The notes beneath the pieces are model-generated. The model did no database searches. It had not been told where the DNA came from and was given only the letters and a program-made list of their open reading frames with translations. A stretch of DNA of 64,000 nt from Algoriphagus terrigena DSM 22685 (lineage in GTDB: Bacteria; Bacteroidota; Bacteroidia; Cytophagales; Cyclobacteriaceae): NCBI RefSeq assembly GCF_000429445.1, contig NZ_AUBW01000014.1, forward strand, positions 82,983-146,982, read 5' to 3'. Positions 33,708 through 41,186 of this stretch are shown here, piece after piece. Within the stretch, counting starts at the first letter, position 1. Every line of letters begins with the position of its first letter. Both the position numbers and the translations under genes were made by a program.

Positions 33708-34033
33708 AACAGGGCAAGTACAACCTCAAATAGGCTCATACCGCGATCAGTAACCTAAAAAGCGATTAAAGTATAGATAAGATGATCTCAAAAAGAAAGG
33801 TTCAAAACTATTTTGACCGACTTGTTATTGATTCCGTCCAACCCTACTGGCAAAGTTGCGGATAATCATCTAGAACTACATAAAATGGCAGAAACACTTA
33901 GACAGGACAGAAAAACTGACAAAAATAACGACACAATGTCACGTTAACACATGAGCTTTTCAACTAAATCGTTTAATCACTTCATTTATGGTTTATGGCA
34001 CAATTATGAACGTTGTTAGTCTGATTTGTTCTT
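33708..34033. other. Non-coding stretch after the transposase relic
   Basis: No gene is seen in about 325 bases. This is probably remaining IS and intergenic DNA before the structured RNA candidate. Confidence 0.35.
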
Positions 34034-34146
34034 TTAAACAAGAAGCCCATAAGGAGTAGTGATCCTTACAGGCTTATAGTAAGTCATTAGTTTCAGGAAG
34101 CGGCTAATCACCGCTGGCTTACCAATATGACTGTGTTCTTTTATAT
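34034..34146 (-). ncRNA. Candidate small structured RNA with its own promoter
   Basis: On the minus strand two nested hairpins follow each other. GTAAG/CTTAC (34118-34122 with 34079-34083) encloses AGCGG/CCGCT (34111-34115 with 34099-34103). AAGCC/GGCTT (34071-34075 with 34043-34047) encloses AAGGA/TCCTT (34063-34067 with 34051-34055) and is followed by CTTGTTTAAAAG, resembling a terminator. A -7 element TACTTTTG (34160-34153) with a TTTA 20 bases further upstream would start an RNA of about 110 bases near 34146. A 17-codon ORF (MTYYKPVRITTPYGLLV) lies inside and could be a peptide or chance. Confidence 0.45.
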
Positions 34147-34152
34147 AAGGCG

Positions 34153-34184
34153 CAAAAGTATAAAAAGTTTGGTTTTTTCTTAAA
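34153..34184 (-). promoter_or_regulatory. Leftward promoter of the small RNA candidate
   Basis: TACTTTTG (34160 to 34153, minus strand) matches the Bacteroidota -7 consensus TAnnTTTG, and TTTA at 34184-34181 lies 20 bases upstream, near the -33 consensus TTTG. Confidence 0.5.
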
Positions 34185-34301
34185 AGGAATCAAAAGTTTA
34201 AGGCTTTACATATCATATCTTGAAAAACCTGAAGCCGGAGTAGCACTTCCTGACCCGAAATAGAATGGAAGCAAGTTGATTTTGCAAAAAAAAACTAAAT
34301 T

Positions 34302-34448
34302 ATGCAAGAACAATTACTTTCGGATGCGATGCACCGACCGGGAGCGGTTAAACCACCAAACTCCCCAACCCTTATTGCGAAAGCCTGCAACAAGTATGTC
34401 CATTATGCGAACCCCTCAGTGAGAAATGGAGGTGGCAAAAATGGCTAA
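34302..34448 (+). CDS. Small ORF, 48 residues, first gene of the ubiquitin-like operon
   Basis: This short frame starts at ATG 34302 and ends at TAA 34448, inside the start of the metallo-beta-lactamase gene (ATGGCTAA, 8-base overlap). The same 8-base overlap pattern ATGNNTAR joins the next two gene pairs of the operon, which is good evidence that this ORF is real. The protein begins MQEQLLSDAMHRPGAVKPP, has a central NKYVHYANPS and ends SVRNGGGKNG. A C-terminal GG followed by a short tail is what a JAB protease would trim in a ubiquitin-like modifier, but 48 residues is short for a beta-grasp fold. It may instead be a conjugation tag, a regulator or a leader. No family is recognised. Confidence 0.5.
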   Translation: MQEQLLSDAMHRPGAVKPPNSPTLIAKACNKYVHYANPSVRNGGGKNG

Positions 34449-35565
34449 CCAATCTATTAAAGTGTATCCTGTCGGCAATGGAGACACCTCCTTGATCAGC
34501 CTTTCGGGAAACCAGCACATGATGATCGATTGCAAAATCGATAACGATGCGCCGACCAACAAAGACAAGTTTGATGTTAAGAAAGATTTAGTGGCTAACC
34601 TTCCTAAGGACAGCGAGGGCAGGCACCATTTGGATGTGTTTATCCTGACCCATCCCGACAATGACCACTGTGCTGGGTTTAAAGATACCTTTTTCTGCGA
34701 TGATCCTGCAAACTACGACAAGGATGCCAAAGAACGCAATGCCATCATAATTGATGAATTATGGTTCAGCAATACTCTTTTCGACCGTTTTACCGATCCA
34801 TTGTCCGACGCAGCGAAAAACTTTAAAAAGGAAGCTAAGCGCAGGAAAGATCTGTTTAAGAATAGTCCTGAAAAAGCAAAGCTTCCTGGCAACAGGATTA
34901 TCCTTATCGACTTTAAAGACGAATGTAAAGACGATGGATTTGAGAGTATTATCGTTGAACCCGGAACATCAACCAATATATTCAACAAGGTTGAAAAAAC
35001 TGACTTTTCGCTGTTCATCCATGGTCCATTCAAAACGCCGACTGACGATAGCCAGCCCCGCAATGAAACGAGTGTGATTATGCAGCTTAGGTTCGGATCG
35101 GCAAACGATGAAATGGCTGCCCTTGCTTTTTTTGCCGGAGATGCCGATTACAACCGGTTTCAACGTCTATTGGACGAACGTGACGACGAGAGCATCCAAT
35201 GGGACCTGCTGTTGGCCCCTCACCACTGTTCTTGGACCTACTTCAACATGACCCCATACGAGGATTTTCCAGAACCACAGGATTCGGCAATAGAATTTCT
35301 TCAACGCCAAAGGGGCGCAGGAATGATAGTAGCCTCTTCAAAAGAAATTATCGACGACGATGATAATCCTCCGCATTACGCTGCCAAACAAGAATATATT
35401 GGGCAAATCGACGAGGATGATTTCTATAGCACTGGAGATGATCCGTTGACGCCTTTGGTTTTTGAAGCCGGAAACAATGGCTTCAGTAAAAAGGATTATA
35501 TCGCTAAGGCGAACCTTGTAAGTGCTGTTAGTGGGGTAACTGAAAAAGCAAAAACCTATGGGTAG
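34441..35565 (+). CDS. Metallo-beta-lactamase-fold hydrolase of the ubiquitin-like operon
   Basis: The 374-residue protein starts at ATG 34441, chosen because GGAGG at 34428-34432 is well placed as a ribosome-binding site. The N-terminal strand pair (IKVYPVGNGDTSLISL) and the metal site HPDNDH (H71, D73, D75, H76) are ComEC/Rec2-like MBL features. These are followed by NETSVIMQLRFG, FFAGDADYNRF with an Asp ligand, and LLAPHHCS with a His ligand. The protein likely hydrolyses a phosphodiester or a small signal. It lies upstream of, and overlaps by 8 bases, an E2-E1-JAB fusion; MBL genes have been noted beside such ubiquitin-like proteins in bacteria. No signal peptide. Confidence 0.85.
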   Translation: MANQSIKVYPVGNGDTSLISLSGNQHMMIDCKIDNDAPTNKDKFDVKKDLVANLPKDSEGRHHLDVFILTHPDNDHCAGFKDTFFCDDPANYDKDAKERNAIIIDELWFSNTLFDRFTDPLSDAAKNFKKEAKRRKDLFKNSPEKAKLPGNRIILIDFKDECKDDGFESIIVEPGTSTNIFNKVEKTDFSLFIHGPFKTPTDDSQPRNETSVIMQLRFGSANDEMAALAFFAGDADYNRFQRLLDERDDESIQWDLLLAPHHCSWTYFNMTPYEDFPEPQDSAIEFLQRQRGAGMIVASSKEIIDDDDNPPHYAAKQEYIGQIDEDDFYSTGDDPLTPLVFEAGNNGFSKKDYIAKANLVSAVSGVTEKAKTYG

Positions 35566-37846
35566 TTTTTCGGATGGCCTCAAACTACTTAACCCTCAGG
35601 ATGAAGCCAAGCTGCCAGTCAATATTTTAGGCAGCTTGGCTTTGCTTAAAAAAAAATATCCGGCTTCAAGAGTGAGAGCTTTTGAGGGGCCGGATGAATT
35701 TTTCATAGCTATGGACCTTGAAATCAGAAGGCCAAATCGTGCGGTAATGTACCATAAAAAAGAGCCAGTACTTATCAAACTCGATGTAAAGGACTACCCA
35801 TTTGTTGCCCCGGCTCCCTATACGGACAGGCTCGACTTTCCTGCAGAGAATACACCGCATATCAACCCGACTATAAAGGGCCGACCGTATTCGCTATGTC
35901 TATTCAGGGGGGATTCTTCGGACTGGTTTTCACAGCATACTATCCTGGATTTTGTTGAAAGGCTCAGAGCCTGGATGCAGGATGCTGCCGAGGACAACCT
36001 TATCAAACCCGATGACGACTTCGAGTTGACTAGAGTCGATGAAGATCAGCATGTAATATTTTTTCCTGAAAGAGATGTAGTAGATATCATCAACGCAGAG
36101 TGGAAAGAAAATAGCGGTAGCAAGGGAATGGTAGTCGCAAATTTTGTTATAAACACAGAAGATGCACCAAAGGATGCCGGCCAAAAAGAAATAGCTTGGC
36201 TCGTCAGGCTTTTTCAACAGGAAATCGGCGATCTAACTCAGGCGAGTGTAGTAACCGAGCCCAAACAAGTGCCGGGCCTAATTCTATTTGCAAATGCTGA
36301 TACAATAGACAGTCGGTACGTGACCCGGTTGCCGCATGATTTGGAATCTCTGATCGTTTGGGCTGATGAACGTGGCATCGACCTGCAGAATATGCTTGCC
36401 AAGTTCGCGGCTTCACATCTTGAAATGGGGAGAATGTTCCCGATAGTCTTTGCAATTAAACGCCCAAGAAAGGTAATCAACCATCTGACCGACTTGGAGT
36501 TTATTTCATTTACAATTATACCTGTCTTTGAAGAACATACCAAGGCTCTTCTTTTGTCGTCCTCGGTAGCCAGTGCAGCGCTCTATAGAAAAAATAGTAT
36601 TCCGCTTGCCCAATATCTTTCGGGATATCCATCAGGAGAAAGTTACAGCGAAGTGCATTATATTGGCCTTGGTGCGGTTGGTTCAAAGATTGCGATGCAT
36701 TTTTCCAGAGCCGGCCTGATTCCCAAAACATTGATTGACCCGGATTATTCGCTGCCACACAACAACATACGTAACGCGCTGATCAACTATCCCGGGGTCA
36801 AAAAGATAGACAAGCTTGACTCAGATATTAAACAACTTTATTTGAATAATATCGACAACGCATTTGACATCAAAAAAAAACCGAAAGAGCTATTAAATGC
36901 ACTGGCAGAAGACCCGGAATTATTTTCAGATAAAAAACAGCTGATAATTGATAGTACTGCATCATATGGAGTAGAGAACTTTTTAAATCGTAGACTTAAA
37001 GTAGACGGTTCCAGATATGCCAGGATCGAACTGGCTGACAAAGGCAATATAGGCTTTCTTCGGGTAGAAGGGTTGCAACGAAACCCACGCATCGACGATC
37101 TCATGATGGAGGTCTATCGCTTGGCTATCACAGACAAAAACTTGTCGGCTTGGTTAAAAGAAAATCATTTGGCCAGGGCAAGCCATTCTTTGATTGATGA
37201 GATATATTTGGGTTTAAACTGCAGCACGGATACGTTGATTATGCCGGACGATAAAGTTTCCCTCCATACTGCTGCGGCCAGCATAGGGCTAAGAAACTTT
37301 AATCAGTCTCCACAGGACAGTGGACTTCTTCAAATTACGAAGGTCTCAGATGGCCCCCTGGTTTCGCTAGGCACAGAGGCTCTGGCTGTCCAACCAGTTT
37401 TTATCGTTAAGGCCGATAATCAGCCAGAATGGCAACTTCGGTTTCGCCACTCACTCTATGAATATTTGATCAATGAACTGCACGAAAACCGGCCCAATGA
37501 AACAGGAGGCATTTTCATCGGCAGAGTAGATAAAGCCAATAAGATCATATATATCGCCGATATTTTGAACGCACCATCAGACAGCACAAAATCACCCTAC
37601 ATGTTCACTAGGGGCATTGAAGGGCTTAGCGAAAAAGTAAAGCAAATCCGTGATAAAACTGGCGATATGTTGGAATACGTTGGAGAATGGCATACGCACC
37701 CTACAGGAAGCGCCAGCCTTAGCGGAACAGACAAGCATGCGATTTCAGAGATACGTAAAATATTGGATCCCATACATTACCCAACCTGCATCACAGTGAT
37801 CAACGGAAAAAAAATTCACCCGTACGTCTTTACCAAATATGAGTAG
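35558..37846 (+). CDS. E2-E1-JAB fusion protein (ubiquitin-like conjugation)
   Basis: This 762-residue protein fuses three domains. An E2/UBC-like domain spans about 25-150, with the candidate thiol C114 in YSLCLFRGDSSDWF and a following WMQDAAEDN helix. An E1/ThiF adenylyltransferase spans about 365-600, with GxGxxG in HYIGLGAVGSKIAMHF, an acidic TLIDPDYS step and a possible thioester Cys in GLNCSTDTLIMP. A C-terminal JAB/JAMM metalloprotease spans about 635-760, with a Glu in NETGGIFIGR and the HTHP-x7-S-x2-D pattern in GEWHTHPTGSASLSGTD. Such a protein could activate, transfer and trim a modifier. It overlaps both neighbours by 8 bases. No CD-NTase accompanies it, so it is not a standard type II CBASS. 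Confidence 0.88.
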   Translation: MGSFSDGLKLLNPQDEAKLPVNILGSLALLKKKYPASRVRAFEGPDEFFIAMDLEIRRPNRAVMYHKKEPVLIKLDVKDYPFVAPAPYTDRLDFPAENTPHINPTIKGRPYSLCLFRGDSSDWFSQHTILDFVERLRAWMQDAAEDNLIKPDDDFELTRVDEDQHVIFFPERDVVDIINAEWKENSGSKGMVVANFVINTEDAPKDAGQKEIAWLVRLFQQEIGDLTQASVVTEPKQVPGLILFANADTIDSRYVTRLPHDLESLIVWADERGIDLQNMLAKFAASHLEMGRMFPIVFAIKRPRKVINHLTDLEFISFTIIPVFEEHTKALLLSSSVASAALYRKNSIPLAQYLSGYPSGESYSEVHYIGLGAVGSKIAMHFSRAGLIPKTLIDPDYSLPHNNIRNALINYPGVKKIDKLDSDIKQLYLNNIDNAFDIKKKPKELLNALAEDPELFSDKKQLIIDSTASYGVENFLNRRLKVDGSRYARIELADKGNIGFLRVEGLQRNPRIDDLMMEVYRLAITDKNLSAWLKENHLARASHSLIDEIYLGLNCSTDTLIMPDDKVSLHTAAASIGLRNFNQSPQDSGLLQITKVSDGPLVSLGTEALAVQPVFIVKADNQPEWQLRFRHSLYEYLINELHENRPNETGGIFIGRVDKANKIIYIADILNAPSDSTKSPYMFTRGIEGLSEKVKQIRDKTGDMLEYVGEWHTHPTGSASLSGTDKHAISEIRKILDPIHYPTCITVINGKKIHPYVFTKYE

Positions 37847-38468
37847 CGAAGAAGACCTAAAATCTAAGAATGCTTTTGCAATGGGGGTATTTTTTAGCTT
37901 CAATATAGCTTTGCTAATATCTTTTTTCTTTGCAGAAAACATCGATGTTATCCTATCAGATTTTAAATCCATTCTTACCATAAGAACTTTAGGATTGCTC
38001 ATTGCCCCGTTGATACTATTTATTGTGAATGGCCTGCTCACCCCGGAGATAAAAGCCTCACTAGTCTTTTGGAAAGCAAAAAATGCACTTCCCGGTTGCA
38101 GATCTTTCAGCGTCTTAGCAAAAAAAGACAATAGGATCGATATCAAACGTCTGTCTGAGCTATATGGCCCGCTTCCGGTTCGTTCTCAAAAGCAAAACAA
38201 ATTATGGTACAAAATTTACAAGCTAAACCGAGATGACAAGGCTATACAGTCAAGTCATCGTAGATTTTTGCTTGGCAGGGACTTAACTGCAATGGCCTTC
38301 TTGTTCCTTGTATTCAGTGGCCTGCCCTTCCTAGTGCTCGGCGATCACTTCATTAGTTTATTGTACATTGGATGCCTGGTTTTTATATATATGCTGTTGG
38401 TTTTAGCAACGAGAAATTACGGCAATCGATTTGTCACGAACGTACTTGCAGTGGAATCGGTAAAATAG
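37839..38468 (+). CDS. Four-helix membrane protein, probable effector of the ubiquitin-like operon
   Basis: This 209-residue protein has two hydrophobic segments near the N-terminus (about 14-32 and 45-65) and two near the C-terminus (about 148-168 and 172-192). The central soluble part, about 85 residues and basic, contains DIKRLSELYGPLPVRSQKQNKLWYKIYKLN. This two-plus-two arrangement resembles membrane-disrupting effectors of several defence systems, though I cannot name a family. It overlaps the E2-E1-JAB stop by 8 bases (ATGAGTAG), so it is certainly part of the operon. A channel- or pore-forming role is inferred. Confidence 0.65.
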   Translation: MSSEEDLKSKNAFAMGVFFSFNIALLISFFFAENIDVILSDFKSILTIRTLGLLIAPLILFIVNGLLTPEIKASLVFWKAKNALPGCRSFSVLAKKDNRIDIKRLSELYGPLPVRSQKQNKLWYKIYKLNRDDKAIQSSHRRFLLGRDLTAMAFLFLVFSGLPFLVLGDHFISLLYIGCLVFIYMLLVLATRNYGNRFVTNVLAVESVK

Positions 38469-38476
38469 TATTTACT

Positions 38477-38527
38477 TCAGGACATCAATTTCCTCAAAAA
38501 ATTGAGATTTCGAGCTTCCTTATTCAT
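38477..38527 (-). pseudogene. Truncated copy of the small backbone gene
   Basis: A 16-codon frame reads MNKEARNLNFLRK, clearly related to the start of the 71-residue protein at 32794-33009 (MNQEAQNLSFSRN). It stops at once. Together with the upstream similarity it forms repeat C2. Confidence 0.65.
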
Positions 38528-38558
38528 TACATCGAACTTTTTTGATGAAGCTCAAATT
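38488..38558 (-). repeat. Direct repeat C2
   Basis: This is the diverged second copy of repeat C1 (32971-33040), placed right after the membrane-protein gene. It closes the module that contains the IS1595 relic, the small RNA candidate and the ubiquitin-like operon. Confidence 0.7.
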
Positions 38559-38951
38559 CGTAGCAGAGTACTTTGGAAAAGTCACACTCAAACCCAAAAG
38601 CGGCCGAGGATTCCAGCAGAATAAATTGTCTGGATTAAGGTCTTGAAACCTTCGTGAAAAATCTCTAAACTTAAACATTACCATGCCCTCTTTAGACCAG
38701 TCAAATGAATTGCAAACTTCTATTTGCGTGAAAAATGGTAGTGGATGTTTAAAGAGCTTTCAGGGGTGCTTGCAGCCATATTTTTTCAAGAAAAGGAAAA
38801 ATTGAAAGCCAATTAAAAAATAATGGATCTGACAAATACCCCTCTCAAACACCGATGCAAACATTTTACCATCATAATGACTTGATTTACAGACACATAA
38901 AACAATTACCTCTTGCAAGAAGTATATCTATTATAAATAGTGTAGTGTGAC
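38559..38951. other. Non-coding stretch before the nuclease gene
   Basis: Nothing gene-like is seen in about 390 bases. The first 130 bases align weakly with 33100-33320. AT-rich DNA directly before 38952 presumably holds the promoter, but no clear TAnnTTTG was found. Confidence 0.35.
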
Positions 38952-40412
38952 ATGGTATCGATAGAAATGATTCTTCAGAAAAAAGGCCCTCTGATGTCAA
39001 GCAAATTACTTGACTTAATGGAGGCTGAACATGGAATGAGCAGACAAGCAGCTAGGCAAAAACTAAGTCGTTCCAGTTCACCTATTCATAAGTTAAAAGG
39101 ATATTTTCAAAAGAATCAGACATTTGTTTACCTACAAGAAACCTATAAAACAGAAGCTTGGTACTACGCCTTGGTGGACGCATTTTCAAATTGTGCACGA
39201 CGTTACTATTCTGTAATTAAAGCTTTAGAATATCACCACGGCTATTTGGGAACGAAGGATCTACCCACATTCACCTTTTCACCTATATCGAATTTAACAG
39301 GGCACAAGAGAATTGACGTAGTTCTGCAAGATTTGATTGATCTAGAGGTACTAGAACTGGATGATGGCGGCCTGTACACCTATTCAAATAAATTAGCAGA
39401 AAATGGCCGTAATCTAAATCGTCACAAAGGAGTGGAATTGGCCCGTAAAGTCATTCTTCAACAATTTGATGACTGGGCAAAGAAAATCAACTTGACCTCT
39501 TTTAATACCGGAAAGTATAATTCTGAATTTGGTAAGTTTCAGTGGGGATATACGTCGCCGTCATACGTCCATCCGCTAAGAAGATTTAAAAGGAAGGGAA
39601 AAGTCGAACCGGGCTTCATTTTGGCTGATGCGCTAATCGGAAACATTACAAAGTTGGATGAGGTTTCATTTTTTATCGAGAAAACAGAAGTACTAAAGAA
39701 ACAAAAGGGTATTTTTCCATTTATGCCCTTTTTACTGGTGGAAATTGTAGATAAAGACGCCCTTGATGCCTTGAAGCAGAAAGGAGTAATGGTCGGATTT
39801 ATAGATAAACTATTTGGGACCGAATATATCGAGCTTATAAAATCGCTGATTCAAGTAGTTGAAAATGCTGGGGCGATTTTGAAAAAGAACCCAGATCGAT
39901 TTCTTGACTTGATGAAGAAATTATCTAAACTGGTTGATGGAAAAGTTGGAAACTTAAGAGGAGATTTATTTGAGCTTGCAGTCGGGTATTTTCATGGACA
40001 ATTTTGTAACAACCTTGATATCGGCAAGAAGATTTTCTATGATGGCGAAAAAAGAGAAATCGACGTATTTGCGTCATACACAGGCGAATTAAGAATTGCA
40101 GAATGCAAAGGGTACAAGAATGCGTTAAACAGGTCATACGTACATGAATGGTTAACAACAAAAATTCCTGTAATTCGGAGATGGGCACTTGACCAAGAAC
40201 CATATCGTAAAAAAGATATAATTTTCGAACTATGGTGTACTGGAGGTTTCGATGAATCTGCCATCGAGTTGCTTGAAAATCATCAAAAGTCCAGCTCTAA
40301 GATTAAAATTGAATTTTTCGATTTAGATAAAATCATGGAGAAAGCTAAAAAGCTTGAATCTTCTAAATTTCAGGAGGTATTGGAAGAATACTATATTAAA
40401 GCTGATATATAG
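38952..40412 (+). CDS. Winged-helix plus PD-(D/E)XK nuclease, stand-alone
   Basis: This 486-residue protein has an N-terminal half with winged-helix-like segments (residues 1-60, MSRQAARQKLSR; and about 100-150). The C-terminal nuclease has a helix with E341 (RGDLFELAVGYF), D371 in KREIDVFASY, and E384/K386 in LRIAECKGYKN, giving the complete E-D-ExK active site of the restriction-endonuclease superfamily. The helical part between may be a sensor. It has no methyltransferase partner and is probably a type IV restriction-like or other defence nuclease. It sits between repeat C2 and the element's integrase-side backbone, as cargo. Confidence 0.75.
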   Translation: MVSIEMILQKKGPLMSSKLLDLMEAEHGMSRQAARQKLSRSSSPIHKLKGYFQKNQTFVYLQETYKTEAWYYALVDAFSNCARRYYSVIKALEYHHGYLGTKDLPTFTFSPISNLTGHKRIDVVLQDLIDLEVLELDDGGLYTYSNKLAENGRNLNRHKGVELARKVILQQFDDWAKKINLTSFNTGKYNSEFGKFQWGYTSPSYVHPLRRFKRKGKVEPGFILADALIGNITKLDEVSFFIEKTEVLKKQKGIFPFMPFLLVEIVDKDALDALKQKGVMVGFIDKLFGTEYIELIKSLIQVVENAGAILKKNPDRFLDLMKKLSKLVDGKVGNLRGDLFELAVGYFHGQFCNNLDIGKKIFYDGEKREIDVFASYTGELRIAECKGYKNALNRSYVHEWLTTKIPVIRRWALDQEPYRKKDIIFELWCTGGFDESAIELLENHQKSSSKIKIEFFDLDKIMEKAKKLESSKFQEVLEEYYIKADI

Positions 40413-40595
40413 TGGCCTTCCACTCCATTTCGACGGAAAAAGGTATTATCTATTCTCAAGCATTTTAAGCATCCAATCGGTCTTGGTTTTTCAGTTTGAA
40501 GTTCCCATTGATATTCGCGATTTCGCGAGACCATTTTGCAGACGGAAGCAGACAATTCACCGGGCTGACCTGTGTTTATCCATTATCTTTTGGAT

Positions 40596-40817
40596 TTACT
40601 TATGATTTAGATTCCATATCCATTCTTTGGCCCATGCCTTCCAGTTTCTAATTGGCCTGCCGTTTACAGTTCTCCAGTTATTAAGCCGGTGTATTTCTAT
40701 AAAATCTAAAGTCTGTTTTTCAGAGACACCCAATTGGTCAAAAAATATCCTCACCATTTCCTCTGGAGGTGGCATTTCCGCACCATATCCGGTATTATTT
40801 TCAGAGGATCTTGCCAC
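40596..40817 (-). CDS. Small backbone protein beside the excisionase
   Basis: The start is taken at GTG 40817, so that about 15 residues precede PPPEEM, as in the paralog at 32794-33009; ATG 40775 is the next in-frame start. The protein has 73 residues, with MVRIFFDQLGVSEKQTLDF and the terminal RNWKAWAKEWIWNLNHK. It overlaps the end of the HTH gene by 17 bases. The conserved position after integrase and HTH genes suggests a role in excision or replication, but none is known. Confidence 0.65.
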   Translation of the reverse strand: MARSSENNTGYGAEMPPPEEMVRIFFDQLGVSEKQTLDFIEIHRLNNWRTVNGRPIRNWKAWAKEWIWNLNHK

Positions 40818-41109
40818 CCCTTTCAAACTGCAGACTCCTTGATCTTCCCTGTTTCTGCTCCAACATGTGCTCAATATCTCTTCTGTCATAATACAGGACT
40901 CCCCCGATTTTGGTATATGGCAAGGTCCCGTTGACCCGGAGGTTCTGTAGGGTTCCTGATGATATCCCAAGCATCTTTTTCACCTCACTGGTTTTATGCC
41001 ATCGCTTGTCTGATTCCTTTGCTCCAGATTGCAGAAGCTTTGCAATTTCCGCTACCAATTCGATCCTGAATTCTTCAAGATCCTCCCTGGTGATGATTTC
41101 AACAGCCAT
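40801..41109 (-). CDS. Excisionase-like helix-turn-helix protein
   Basis: This 102-residue protein carries an HTH_17/MerR-like DNA-binding domain at about residues 38-88: KTSEVKKMLGISSGTLQNLR and the wing GTLPYTKIGGVLYYDRRDIE. A coiled-coil N-terminus precedes it. Such proteins next to tyrosine integrases act as recombination directionality factors or as regulators of the integrase. It lies 78 bases downstream of the integrase, on the same strand. Confidence 0.88.
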   Translation of the reverse strand: MAVEIITREDLEEFRIELVAEIAKLLQSGAKESDKRWHKTSEVKKMLGISSGTLQNLRVNGTLPYTKIGGVLYYDRRDIEHMLEQKQGRSRSLQFERGGKIL

Positions 41110-41186
41110 TTACTATCAGGGTTTGATTTGAAGCTAAAAAAAGCAAAATGACTTCAAGAATACCCACACTCAAATCCGAAGTCGGA

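Noticed and set aside
34302..38468. Standard type II CBASS
   Set aside because: No CD-NTase gene and no separate Cap2/Cap3; the E2, E1 and JAB domains are in one protein with an MBL partner.
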